From Phycisphaerae bacterium (GTDB lineage Bacteria; Planctomycetota; Phycisphaerae; Sedimentisphaerales; Anaerobacaceae): a DNA stretch of 64,000 bases. Where the stretch lies: contig JADHXR010000012.1 in NCBI GenBank assembly GCA_016782865.1, positions 1-64,000 on the forward strand. Direction: 5' to 3'. Each line of letters begins with the position of its first letter. Position 1 is the first letter of the stretch. Of this stretch, positions 25,631 through 34,597 are shown in pieces. The notes under the pieces were generated by a model. The model did not search any database. It was not told the DNA's origin and saw only the letters and a program-made list of their open reading frames with translations. The position numbers and the translations under genes are program-made.

Positions 25631-26917
25631 ATGAAACGCAAAGGTTTTACATTGGTCGAGCTGCTGGTCGTGATTGCGATCATAGCTCTGTTGATGGGCA
25701 TTCTGATGCCCGCCCTGTCCAGGGTCAGGCAGATCGCCTTTCGGATGGTCTGCGGGACGAACCTCTCGGGGATCGGCAAGGCGATGCTTATCTACAGCAA
25801 CGATTACGACGATGAGTTGCCGCGTTCCGGCGGTCGAAACAGCCCGTGGGCTCCGAAAATACCCAACTGGCAGGCGACGAATCGATACGGCGCCTACGGA
25901 GTATTGGCCAACGGTGAAGGCGGGGTGGGAAGTATCTCGTCCTGCTTTTACCTGCTGGTAAAGTACGCCGAGGTGACGCCCAAATCGTTTCTCTGCAAGG
26001 GCGATACCGGGACCAGCGAGTTCAAGCCTGGCAATTATGGTGCGGGCGCCAGGGATTTAATGGACTTGTGGGATTTTGGTCCGGAGCCGAAAGAGCATTG
26101 CAGCTACGCCTATCACATGCCTTTCGGACGGTACGCTCTGACCACGTCGGGCGAGCCCGGCATGGCGGTGGCGGCGGACAGAAACCCATTCACTGTGTCT
26201 CCAATGGCCGAGCCCAAGGATATAAGTTTGTTCGTGCCTGAGGGCGGCAGAGAGGCTATTAAGTTCGGCAATGCCAATCAGCACCAGGAAGACGGGCAGA
26301 ACGTGCTGTTCCTGGACAGCCACGTGAGTTTTGAGAAGACTCCGTACTGCGGCATCAACGATGATAACATTTACACCTACTGGGACGGCGGCGACATCCG
26401 ACGTGGCAGCGTGCCTATCCTTACGAGTGAGCCCCAGTCCAGAACGGATTCAATGGTGGTACATGATGCTGAAGGCGGACCTGACGAGCCGAAAGGCAGG
26501 ACTTGTTTTGTTGCTGATACCGGTGTCTGGGTAGACGGGGCGCTCGTGCAGATCTCAGAAGTTGCGCCAGGACAAACGGTCGGCAAGCTTCTCTGTGCGG
26601 CCCAGACAGCCCCTCTGGAGCAGATTGAGAAGGTCCAGGAACACAAAGGGACGTTCGAATGTCGCGACATTTTGCTCGAAAGCGGAAATCGCATCAGTGT
26701 TGTGGATGCACACCGCTTCATGCTCGATTCCGGAAGGTGGATCGCAGCACAGGATTTGCGAAGTGGCCTCAGATTGAAAACACTGACCGGCACTATCGGC
26801 ATCAAGAGCGTCGCGGTGAGAACGGCACCTTATACCGGTAAGGTCTACAATCTTAAGGTCACCAACAGCGAGCAGTATTTAGTGGGTAAAGATGGGGCAA
26901 TTGTACGTGATTGGTGA
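25631..26917 (+). CDS. pseudopilin-like protein with C-terminal Hint (hedgehog/intein-type) domain
   Basis: AAGGAG lies seven bases before the ATG. The 428-residue protein begins with a prepilin leader (MKRKGFTLVELLVVIAIIAL) and a pseudopilin body with the usual ending (NVLFLDSHVSFEKTPYCG). After a short linker, residues 292-428 form a Hint domain: Cys292 in GRTCFVADTGVWVDG, a block-B-like His in VVDAHRFM, WIAAQDLRSGLRL, and a last strand VYNLKVTNSEQYLVGKDG. Inteins end in His-Asn; this one ends VRDW, so C-terminal splicing chemistry is not expected, but N-terminal acyl shift at Cys292 could still cleave the protein or join it to a nucleophile, as in hedgehog proteins. It has its own promoter, long leader and terminator. 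The biological role is unknown. Confidence 0.85.
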   Translation: MKRKGFTLVELLVVIAIIALLMGILMPALSRVRQIAFRMVCGTNLSGIGKAMLIYSNDYDDELPRSGGRNSPWAPKIPNWQATNRYGAYGVLANGEGGVGSISSCFYLLVKYAEVTPKSFLCKGDTGTSEFKPGNYGAGARDLMDLWDFGPEPKEHCSYAYHMPFGRYALTTSGEPGMAVAADRNPFTVSPMAEPKDISLFVPEGGREAIKFGNANQHQEDGQNVLFLDSHVSFEKTPYCGINDDNIYTYWDGGDIRRGSVPILTSEPQSRTDSMVVHDAEGGPDEPKGRTCFVADTGVWVDGALVQISEVAPGQTVGKLLCAAQTAPLEQIEKVQEHKGTFECRDILLESGNRISVVDAHRFMLDSGRWIAAQDLRSGLRLKTLTGTIGIKSVAVRTAPYTGKVYNLKVTNSEQYLVGKDGAIVRDW

Positions 26918-26980
26918 CAACCCGCGGTGACAGCGTCCCATCTTTTGATAACAGGATCGCGAGAAAACAGTACTTGCTAC

Positions 26981-27025
26981 GGCGGCCTTGTGGAATTGAG
27001 CGCAAGGCCGCCTGTTTAATTGATT
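26981..27025 (+). terminator. intrinsic terminator after the pseudopilin-Hint gene
   Basis: GGCGGCCTTG (26981-26990) pairs perfectly with CAAGGCCGCC (27003-27012), followed by TGTTTAATTGATT. Confidence 0.75.
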
Positions 27026-27123
27026 ATTGATTAATGATGATTGATCATTCAATGGAATGGCAGAATTTGTCTTTGGCCGTCATTTGTGTTAGACTACCCG
27101 CTTTGATTCTAAGGGGTACAATA

Positions 27124-29097
27124 TTGGGACAGCCACTTGTTTACAAAATACTCGGCTCGCATCTCGTTGAGGGCGAGATTGCGGCCGGCGAGCAGATTGG
27201 AATTCGGATCGACCAGACGCTTACGCAGGATGCCACGGGAACGACGGCGTTCCTGCTCTACGAATCGATGGGGGCCGCGACAGTCAAGACCGATTTGTCT
27301 GTCAGCTACATCGACCATAATATGGCGGGTTTCGGCCCTGAGAACCATAACGATCACTTGTACCTTCAGACGATCGCTGCCAGGTCGGGCGTCTATCATT
27401 CGCGGGCGGGCAACGGCATTTGCCATCAGGTCCATCTGGAGCGCTTCGGCAAACCCGGCGCTACACTATTGGGCAGCGATTCGCACACCCCCACCGGCGG
27501 TGGAATCGGCATGTTAGCCATCGGGGCCGGCGGAATGGACGTGGCGGTCGCTATGGCGGGCGGGCCCTTCTACCTGAAGTGTCCCAAGGTCCTGGGAGTA
27601 AAACTCACCGGCGAGCTCAACGATTGGGTGGCCGCCAAGGACGTTATTCTCAAGCTGCTGAGCATCCTGACAACCAAGGGCAATGTCGGCTGGGTCGTCG
27701 AGTACTTCGGCGACGGTGCAGAAAGGCTATCGGTACCACAGCGGGCGACGATAACGAATATGGGGGCCGAATTAGGCGTAACGACGAGTATCTTCGCCAG
27801 CGATGAGCAGACAAGACAATTCCTGGCCGCCCAGAGGCGGCAGCAAGACTATCAGCAATTGACAGCCGATTCTGACGCCGACTATGACCGCGTCATTGAG
27901 ATCGACCTGCCTGGACTTGAGCCGATGGCGGCCTGCCCGTCTTCGCCGGACAACGTCAAGACGGTCCGTGACATAGCCGGTATGGGGGCCGGCCAGGTGG
28001 TTGTAGGCAGTTGCACAAATTCGAGTTTTGCCGACTTGATGATGGTGGCCGGCGTTCTGAAAGGTCGGCGCATCAATAATATGATCGAGTTCGCAATCGC
28101 TCCGGGAAGCAGGGAAGTCTTGAACATGCTGGCCGAGAACAGGGCGTTGGCTGACATGATCTCTGCGGGCGCGAGGATTCTGGAATCGGGCTGCGGTCCC
28201 TGCATCGGACAGGGCTTTTCGCCCGCAGATGATGTGGTGACTCTGCGCACCTTCAATAGGAACTTTGCGGGGCGCACCGGGACAAAGGGTGATCGAGCCT
28301 TTCTGGTAAGCCCTGAGACAGCGGTCGCCTCAGCCCTGACCGGTCGGATTACGGACCCGCGCGACGTGCCGGAATTGTTTGGACTGCAATACCCCAAGGT
28401 AGAGATGCCGGGCGAATGTTACGTTGACGACAGCATGATCGAGCAGCCTTTGAGCGAAGAGGAGGCTGCGAAGGTAGAGATCCTGCGCGGGCCCACGATT
28501 GTTGTGCCTGAATCGCCGAGCCCACTGCCGCAGGGGTTGACAGGCAGAGTGCTGCTCAAATGCGGCGACAAGATAACCACAGATCACATCATGCCGGCGG
28601 GGACGTTTCTGAAACTTCGCTCGAATGTGCCAGAGTACGCCAAGGTGGTTTTCAATTGCTTCAGTGAAGAGGGCAGGCCAACATTTGCCGAGCGTGCACT
28701 CGCGCTAAAAGAGAGGGCTATAGGAGGTATCATCGTAGCGGGTGAAAGCTACGGCCAGGGTTCATCGAGAGAGCACGCGGCACTTTGCCCGATGTATCTC
28801 GGCGTCAGGGTGGTGATCGCAAAGAGCATCGAGCGAATCCATAAGGCGAATCTGATTAACTTCTGCATAGTTCCAATCGAATTTGCCGATCCGACCGACT
28901 ATGATAGGATCGAACCCGGCGACGAACTCCAGATCGATGGTTTGCTCGACGCGGTAAGGAGCAGCAAAACAGTCAAGGTTGCCAAGGCGGACGGCTCGCT
29001 CGAATTTGTCGGTAAGCTGGAACTTTCCGAAAGAGAAAGAGATATCTTGCTTTCAGCAGGGCTTTTGAATCGCACGCGAAGAACCGCTTTCAAGTGA
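27124..29097 (+). CDS. aconitate hydratase (aconitase family)
   Basis: Interconverts citrate and isocitrate through a [4Fe-4S] cluster in the TCA cycle. The likely start is the TTG at 27124, because AAGGGG lies seven bases upstream and the protein then begins with GQPLVYKILGSHLVEGE as family members do; an ATG start at 27034 would add 30 unlikely residues. The 657-residue product is the shorter aconitase type. Cluster cysteines lie in GSCTNSSF and GCGPCIGQG, and substrate residues in LGSDSHTPTGGG and GESYGQGSSREHAA are present. It is the first gene of a plus-strand series reaching hisD. It could in principle act on a related substrate such as homoaconitate, but aconitase is the simplest reading. 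Confidence 0.88.
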   Translation: MGQPLVYKILGSHLVEGEIAAGEQIGIRIDQTLTQDATGTTAFLLYESMGAATVKTDLSVSYIDHNMAGFGPENHNDHLYLQTIAARSGVYHSRAGNGICHQVHLERFGKPGATLLGSDSHTPTGGGIGMLAIGAGGMDVAVAMAGGPFYLKCPKVLGVKLTGELNDWVAAKDVILKLLSILTTKGNVGWVVEYFGDGAERLSVPQRATITNMGAELGVTTSIFASDEQTRQFLAAQRRQQDYQQLTADSDADYDRVIEIDLPGLEPMAACPSSPDNVKTVRDIAGMGAGQVVVGSCTNSSFADLMMVAGVLKGRRINNMIEFAIAPGSREVLNMLAENRALADMISAGARILESGCGPCIGQGFSPADDVVTLRTFNRNFAGRTGTKGDRAFLVSPETAVASALTGRITDPRDVPELFGLQYPKVEMPGECYVDDSMIEQPLSEEEAAKVEILRGPTIVVPESPSPLPQGLTGRVLLKCGDKITTDHIMPAGTFLKLRSNVPEYAKVVFNCFSEEGRPTFAERALALKERAIGGIIVAGESYGQGSSREHAALCPMYLGVRVVIAKSIERIHKANLINFCIVPIEFADPTDYDRIEPGDELQIDGLLDAVRSSKTVKVAKADGSLEFVGKLELSERERDILLSAGLLNRTRRTAFK

Positions 29098-29119
29098 CAG
29101 AGAGGCAAAGAGGCGAAGC

Positions 29120-30538
29120 ATGAAAAATGTGCGAATCCTGCCAATGATCCTCGCAGTCTTCTGCGCCGGCATTTCCCTGTGCGACTGCTCGGTTGCAGGT
29201 CGGGCCGATGACACCGGCATCTGCGATTTCGCCCGTCGGCTCGAGTCGGCTTGCCTTGTCGCCAAGAAATCCCTCTGGCATGGTTATGATCACTATAAGA
29301 AGCTTGGCGGCAAGATCGCCGTTATTCGCAAGCCCGGCGTGGACCATCACCCTCACAGCCTTGAGGATCCGCAGCCTATTGTTGATTTCATACTGTCTCA
29401 TACAACGGCTGATTACGACAAGTACCATTTCAATTTGCGGCAAGGTCTGACAAACTGCCGTATCAAATTCCAACGGGAAAAGAAAGGCCGCGTGGCCTTT
29501 CTGGGAGGTTCCATCACCTATAACTCCGGGTGGCGGGATATGCTCTGTCAGTACCTGAAACAGCGTTTCCCTGAGACGAGATTTGAATTCATCGCCGCGG
29601 GGATACCTTCGACGGGTTCGACGCCGGGAGCTTTTCGTCTTACACGGGACATCTTCAAGAACGGTCCGGTGGATTTGCTTTTTGAGGAAGCCGCCGTCAA
29701 CGATGCGACCAATGGTCGCACCGACATCGAACAAATTCGCGGCATGGAAGGAATCGTCCGGCACGCTCTTATGCTCGACCGGCGCATCGACATTGTTCTG
29801 ATGCACTTCGTCGATCCTGAGAAAATGAAAATCTACAACGAAGGTTCCGTCCCGGCAGTAATTCGCAACCATGAAAAAGTAGCCGGACATTATCAGTTGC
29901 CCTCGTTGAACCTGGCGCTCGAGGTAAATGAGCGCATCAATGCCAAGCAGTTTGACTGGCCGAATGATTTTCGCAATCTGCATCCTTCGCCTTTCGGGCA
30001 GAACGTCTATTTCCGTTCGATGAAGCATCTGCTGGATGCCGCATGGGCCGGGCCGTTGCCTGAAAAAGTCAAACCGGCGCCCTACGCCATGCCCGCTGAA
30101 CCTCTTGATCGTTTCAGTTATTATCGAGGTCGCTATGTGGGTATTGATAATGCCGAACTAGTCGAAGGCTTTGTCCATGACGCCGCCTGGAAACCCGGAG
30201 ACGGCGTTGGAGTGCGGAAGGGTTTTGTCGACGTGCCTGTGCTCAAAGCCGACCGGCCCGGCGCCCTGCTCAAGCTCAAATTCACGGGTACTGCCGTCGG
30301 TGTTTTTGTTACTTGCGGTCCCGATGTCGGCATCATCGAATACAGCGTAGATAATTCGTCTTTTCGTCAAGTCGACCAGTTCACTCGATGGAGTGCCAAT
30401 CTTCACTTGCCGTGGGCCTATGTACTTGACGCCGAGTTGAACTCGGGCGTCCACGAGCTTACCCTCAGAACAACAGACCGGAGGAATCCAAATAGCCGTG
30501 GTTATGCGTGCCGTATTGTGCATTTCCTGGCAAATTGA
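29120..30538 (+). CDS. exported SGNH-type hydrolase with an alpha/beta-hydrolase C-terminal scrap at its N-terminus
   Basis: GAGGCG precedes the ATG, 22 bases after the aconitase gene. The 472-residue protein has a signal peptide, then residues 45-95 that match the last helix and catalytic-His loop of planctomycete alpha/beta-hydrolases (KLGGKIAVIRKPGVDHHPHS, then LEDPQPIVDFIL). The hydrolase core with the Ser nucleophile is missing. From about residue 115 it is an SGNH/GDSL-like domain: block I GRVAFLGGSITYNSG, an Asn-containing EEAAVNDATNG block, and HPSPFGQNVY with the catalytic His. A beta-rich end (300-470) follows. It probably de-esterifies a polysaccharide outside the cytoplasm. The mixed architecture suggests an internal deletion between two fused enzymes. 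Confidence 0.75.
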   Translation: MKNVRILPMILAVFCAGISLCDCSVAGRADDTGICDFARRLESACLVAKKSLWHGYDHYKKLGGKIAVIRKPGVDHHPHSLEDPQPIVDFILSHTTADYDKYHFNLRQGLTNCRIKFQREKKGRVAFLGGSITYNSGWRDMLCQYLKQRFPETRFEFIAAGIPSTGSTPGAFRLTRDIFKNGPVDLLFEEAAVNDATNGRTDIEQIRGMEGIVRHALMLDRRIDIVLMHFVDPEKMKIYNEGSVPAVIRNHEKVAGHYQLPSLNLALEVNERINAKQFDWPNDFRNLHPSPFGQNVYFRSMKHLLDAAWAGPLPEKVKPAPYAMPAEPLDRFSYYRGRYVGIDNAELVEGFVHDAAWKPGDGVGVRKGFVDVPVLKADRPGALLKLKFTGTAVGVFVTCGPDVGIIEYSVDNSSFRQVDQFTRWSANLHLPWAYVLDAELNSGVHELTLRTTDRRNPNSRGYACRIVHFLAN

Positions 30539-30543
30539 CTCAG

Positions 30544-31071
30544 ATGATGTCCAGAAAGACAGTCACAATTTTCGGCACCAGCAGGGCCAAGGCGGGCGAT
30601 TCGACGTTTGCGCTGGCCCTGGAGACGGGCAGGTTGTTGGCACGAGCCGGTTTCACCATCGCCAATGGTGGATATGGCGGGACGATGTTAGCTGCTGCTA
30701 AAGGGGCAGCCGAGGCGGGCGGCCTGATTGTTGGCGTCACGTGCTCGGCCTTTAAGTCCGGCAGGGCCAACGAATATGTTAGCCGCGAGATCGTTACCGA
30801 TTCGCTCGACGAACGTCTCGATACGCTGATAGAGCTGGGTCAGGCGTATGTCGCGTTGCCGGGCGGAACGGGAACTCTCCTGGAATTGGCGAAAGTCTGG
30901 GAGCTGAGGAACAAAGGCTTTCTCAAGGGCGACAAACCGATTATACTTGTGGGCGAGTTCTGGAAGCCGCTGGTCGAGCTTATCGGCATCGACGATCCCG
31001 AAAGCAGCCGATATGTGGAGCTAGCGGATGATCCGCAGCAGGCGGTTGAAATGATTAGTGATGATTGTTGA
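30544..31071 (+). CDS. LOG-family (Rossmann-fold) protein
   Basis: A 175-residue cytoplasmic protein starting MMSRKTVTIFGTSRAKAGDS, with the Rossmann-like GGYGGTMLAAAKGA and the family signature PGGTGTLLELAKVWEL. LOG proteins are typically cytokinin-activating phosphoribohydrolases or nucleotide-binding proteins whose bacterial roles vary. Two ATGs in tandem are possible starts, with only weak ribosome signals. It follows the SGNH gene by five bases and overlaps the alternative starts of the next gene, so it is probably co-transcribed. A precise substrate cannot be assigned. Confidence 0.8.
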   Translation: MMSRKTVTIFGTSRAKAGDSTFALALETGRLLARAGFTIANGGYGGTMLAAAKGAAEAGGLIVGVTCSAFKSGRANEYVSREIVTDSLDERLDTLIELGQAYVALPGGTGTLLELAKVWELRNKGFLKGDKPIILVGEFWKPLVELIGIDDPESSRYVELADDPQQAVEMISDDC

Positions 31072-31072
31072 T

Positions 31073-32008
31073 ATGAGCAAGATACCTGGACTTTGGGCTT
31101 TGGTATTTTTTGTGAGCGTTGCTCTGGGGGTGTCGGGATTCGACACGACTATCACTGCCGAACCTCCGCTGCTGCGGGACGGTTTTGTCCTCAGGGGTGT
31201 TGATGGTAAATTGAGCGGTCCCGACAGTAACGGCGCCTGGTTTTTTGAGATCACATCGGATGTCAATGATTACAGGGCGGTCATCGAGGCGGGGACAAAA
31301 CTGGAATTGTTGCCCTCGTCGGCACTGGAAAAGATGATTGCCGACGCGAAGATGCGTTCCAAACTGACGTATCGTCTCTGGAACGGCAGGGTCACAAGGT
31401 ACAAGGGCAGAAACTTCATATTCGCCACATTCTTTCTGCCGTTGAGCCCGATCAAGAAGCCCGAGCCCAAGATAACCGCCGAGCCTCAGCAAGAACAGAT
31501 CGAACCAGTTGAGGCGCCGCATGCGGCCGAGCGTGAAATCGAACCGATCGTCCGGGATCCGAACGACGTGCTTGCCATACCGCCGGACATATTAGAGAAA
31601 CTCAGAGCCAGGCGAGAAGAAATGGCGACGAGCATGCAACCGATAGTCGACAGTAACAGAGTTTCGGTTGATGACCCGAACCTTGCGGCCGAAGAGCAAA
31701 AGCAGCCGGCCCCTGAGCACTACAGCCGGGGCGCCGACTCGGTCTTTGTAGACAGGACCGCGCTGCTGGTCGGTCAGGCTGATGGCCGGCTTGTCTTTGC
31801 ACTTGATGCGCTTGGTCGAAACATTCAGCAGCTATCTCTGCGCCTGTTGCCGTGCGAGGTGCTGGAGCTTGCCGAGCAGAAGCGATCTGCCGAACTCGAG
31901 CCGGTACGATTCAAGATAGCAGGCATTCTCACGAAATACGAAGGCCAAGACTACCTCCTGCTGCAAAAGGCGACGCAGACTTACAGCCACGGCAACTTCG
32001 GCAGATAA
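31073..32008 (+). CDS. exported protein of unknown function with an internal duplication
   Basis: Starts at 31058 (GTG), 31061 or 31073 are possible; 31073 lies two bases after the LOG stop and opens MSKIPGLWALVFFVSVALGV, a signal peptide. The product is about 311 residues. Residues 35-120 and 220-305 resemble each other: a strand set (FVLRGVDGKLSGPDSNG against ALLVGQADGRLVFALDA), then an LxLLP element followed by an LE helix (LELLPSSALEKM against LRLLPCEVLELA), then GRVTRYKGRNFIF against GILTKYEGQDYLLLQ. An acidic, proline-rich linker joins them. I do not recognise the family. Its position between the LOG gene and hisD gives no clear clue. Confidence 0.7.
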   Translation: MSKIPGLWALVFFVSVALGVSGFDTTITAEPPLLRDGFVLRGVDGKLSGPDSNGAWFFEITSDVNDYRAVIEAGTKLELLPSSALEKMIADAKMRSKLTYRLWNGRVTRYKGRNFIFATFFLPLSPIKKPEPKITAEPQQEQIEPVEAPHAAEREIEPIVRDPNDVLAIPPDILEKLRARREEMATSMQPIVDSNRVSVDDPNLAAEEQKQPAPEHYSRGADSVFVDRTALLVGQADGRLVFALDALGRNIQQLSLRLLPCEVLELAEQKRSAELEPVRFKIAGILTKYEGQDYLLLQKATQTYSHGNFGR

Positions 32009-32019
32009 AGGACAAATGC

Positions 32020-33336
32020 ATGCCCCACGAACTCGATAAGATCCTCATCTCCTGCTGCGACGCCGATTTCGAAAAGAGGATGCAGAAACTCCGCTCAAAG
32101 CTTGCTCTCGCGGCACGGTTCGCAGACTATGGAAGCTCAGAAAATCAGCAAGTCGTTGACATCCTTCGCAATGTTGCCGATCACGGCGACAAAGCTGTCG
32201 CAAAGTACACTGCGGAATTCGACCAGGTCAAATTGAAACCCGATCAATTCCGAGTCGGAGAAGAAGATCTGGAAAAAGCCCGCCGCCAAATCGACAACGA
32301 CATTCTGGCTTCGCTGCGCCAGGCGATTGATAATGTGTGGGCATATCAGCGGGACATCCTGATCACCAAAGACAACTTGCCGCGCGGGATTAGGTACACG
32401 CCGATAAAAAGGGTCGGCATCTGTGTGCCGGGGGCGTCAGCCCCTCTGCCCTCGACGGTTATCATGACGGCGGTCCCCGCGCAGGTGGCTGGCGTCAAGG
32501 AAATTGCTGTCGTTTCGCCGCCGAGGCATGAAGGAAGTATCCATCCGGTGATTCTGGCCGTTTGCTGCGAACTGGGAATCGGTGAGGTCTATAGAATAGG
32601 CGGAGCCCAGGCAGTCGCCGCTTTGGCGACCGGGACTGAGACCATCGGAAAGGTCGACAAGATCGTGGGTCCTGGCAACAAGTGGGTCCAGTCGGCCAAG
32701 AAAAATGTCTCGGGTGACTATGTCGGGATCGATTCGATTGCCGGACCGAGCGAAGTCTTGATCATCGCAAGCGAGCAGGCCAACCCGGCGTGGATTGCCG
32801 CCGACATGTTGAGCCAGGCCGAACATGCAGCCGACAGCAGCGCGATTGTTGTAACCGATTCACAGCAGCTTGCAAAAGAAACGCTCGGAGAGCTGAAAAG
32901 ACAGGTGGCCGAATTGCCGAGAGCGGACGCTGCAATAAACTCCCTGAAGAAGTTCGGCGCCATTGTGGTCGTAGAGGATATCGCAGCAGCGATTGAGATG
33001 GCGGACGAATTCGCCCCCGAACATTTGGAAGTCCAATGCGGCCGGGAGAGCAGAAAAATCGCCGACAAGATAAGCAACGCCGGGGCGATATTCATCGGTT
33101 CTTACACCCCCGTAGCGGTCGGAGACTATTGGGCCGGCCCGAGCCATACTCTGCCCACCGGCATGAGGGCAAAGTTTGCCAGTGCGCTTACTTGCAATGA
33201 CTTCCTGAAGTCTACGAGTATCATCGAATACGACGCAGAAATGCTGGCCGCCAGTGCCGACGACATCATTCGGTTGGCGCAAGTCGAAGGGCTCGATGCC
33301 CATGGCAAGAGCGTGAGAATCCGCCAGCAAGGGTGA
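32020..33336 (+). CDS. hisD: histidinol dehydrogenase
   Basis: Catalyses the last two steps of histidine biosynthesis, oxidising histidinol to histidine with NAD and zinc. AAAGGA lies just upstream of the ATG at 32020; a longer open frame overlaps the previous gene and is not needed. The 438-residue length is standard. Signature stretches are YTPIKRVGICVPGASAPLPS, RIGGAQAVAALATGTETI, GPGNKWVQSAKKNVSG, AGPSEVLIIAS and LSQAEHAADSSAIVVT, the last with the Gln and His zinc ligands, and AGPSHTLPTG near the end. It is the last gene of the plus-strand series. No other his gene is present in the window. Confidence 0.97.
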   Translation: MPHELDKILISCCDADFEKRMQKLRSKLALAARFADYGSSENQQVVDILRNVADHGDKAVAKYTAEFDQVKLKPDQFRVGEEDLEKARRQIDNDILASLRQAIDNVWAYQRDILITKDNLPRGIRYTPIKRVGICVPGASAPLPSTVIMTAVPAQVAGVKEIAVVSPPRHEGSIHPVILAVCCELGIGEVYRIGGAQAVAALATGTETIGKVDKIVGPGNKWVQSAKKNVSGDYVGIDSIAGPSEVLIIASEQANPAWIAADMLSQAEHAADSSAIVVTDSQQLAKETLGELKRQVAELPRADAAINSLKKFGAIVVVEDIAAAIEMADEFAPEHLEVQCGRESRKIADKISNAGAIFIGSYTPVAVGDYWAGPSHTLPTGMRAKFASALTCNDFLKSTSIIEYDAEMLAASADDIIRLAQVEGLDAHGKSVRIRQQG

Positions 33337-33350
33337 GCCGGCGTTAGTCT

Positions 33351-34427
33351 TCAGACCTCCCAGTTAAGTTTCTCCTGATACCGCCAATAAAAGCGGCCGA
33401 GCAAGTGTGCCACGACAAACGCCATGTAGATCAGCAGGCAGGAGAACACTGCGCCCAGAATCTTCGCACCAATTCCCATCTGTCTGGCCTCTTCCGGTTC
33501 GCCTATACCTATCAGAGCCAGGAATGCCAAGGCGATCCCGCTGACAAGCAATACCAGCCCACAGTATTGGAAGAAGGTACTGAATATGGAACCGATCCAC
33601 AGAAGAGGATTGAAAGCGGAGCTGGTGTCAAACATCACGGCAGCTAACAAACCCATTGGAAAAAAGAAGACAGCGTAGGCCACAAGAGCCCAGAAGATAC
33701 TGTCTGTTCTATTGGCATACGTGAAGTAGAAGGCGGCGGGTAGCACAAAGATCGCATAGCAAGCGGCCAGGTATAGCCACTGTCCGAACATGGTGCCCAT
33801 ATCGGCATCTGCAAAGACTTCCGGAGCCCGGACATGGCCGGCGGCACTGTCGCGCACACATTCGGCAAAGTACCAACACATATAGAAACCGAGCAGGAGA
33901 TTTATGATAAGACCCGGGAACAACAGTATTAGACCAAGTGGTCCGAGTAGCTGGCGTATGAGATGGATTAGAAACGGTATGCCGATAAAGATCGCAAGAT
34001 GTGTCAGTCCCGGCGCGCTGGTCGGATAAAGGAATATATCGATGATCCACGGTAGCTTGCGCCCGCTGTCGGATTCGGCTTCTTCTTCAGATTCCTGCTC
34101 CTGTTCAAAGGCTTGCTCAAGCGTGCAGGATTGACTCACCTGCTGATCCTGAATCTTGTATTCCTTCCGGACGTCCAGAAGAGTCAAATCATGTGCGGCT
34201 GGAACGACCAGCGTAGACTTGCATTTGGGACATTTGCCTTCTTTACCTGCGTGAGTGTGGAGAGCGCCGATTTTCTCACCACAGTTTTCACAAAGGAAGT
34301 TTATGAGGATAGTTTTTTCCGGCACTGTTATCACGCTGCCACATCCGGGACACTTGCCCCGCTTACCCGCCTGTTCATCCGAGGTACGGATATTGTGACC
34401 ACAGTTGTCGCAGCGAAACTTGATCAT
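33351..34427 (-). CDS. membrane protein with two N-terminal zinc ribbons
   Basis: The start at 34427 puts the first zinc ribbon at the N-terminus (MIKFRCDNCGHNIRTSDEQA); GAGGG lies about 12 bases upstream. Two CxxC...CxxC knuckles follow one another (CDNCG...CPGCG and CENCG...CPKCK, residues 6-70), then an acidic linker rich in Glu and about six membrane helices from residue 140 to the end. The 358-residue arrangement, a double zinc ribbon joined to a multi-helix membrane domain, is frequent in planctomycetes but its function is not known to me. It converges with hisD, leaving 14 bases between the stops. It could be co-transcribed with alaS only if read the other way, which it is not. Confidence 0.7.
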   Translation of the reverse strand: MIKFRCDNCGHNIRTSDEQAGKRGKCPGCGSVITVPEKTILINFLCENCGEKIGALHTHAGKEGKCPKCKSTLVVPAAHDLTLLDVRKEYKIQDQQVSQSCTLEQAFEQEQESEEEAESDSGRKLPWIIDIFLYPTSAPGLTHLAIFIGIPFLIHLIRQLLGPLGLILLFPGLIINLLLGFYMCWYFAECVRDSAAGHVRAPEVFADADMGTMFGQWLYLAACYAIFVLPAAFYFTYANRTDSIFWALVAYAVFFFPMGLLAAVMFDTSSAFNPLLWIGSIFSTFFQYCGLVLLVSGIALAFLALIGIGEPEEARQMGIGAKILGAVFSCLLIYMAFVVAHLLGRFYWRYQEKLNWEV

Positions 34428-34597
34428 GACGTCTGCTGCCCTCGCACGTTCCCGGCTCACGCCTGGCAGTCATCTTATGTTCAAGAACTGCACCACAGAT
34501 TCGTTCTATGAGACAAGACGCCCGGGATTCGGATTTTCTTCAGAGAAAATCGTCAGCAAGCACGAATTTCCTGGAAATCAGCTTGTTGACGGACTGA

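Noticed and set aside
29090-30028. Open frame of 312 codons opposite the SGNH hydrolase gene
   Set aside because: The plus-strand gene has a signal peptide, catalytic blocks and ribosome site; the minus frame has none of these.
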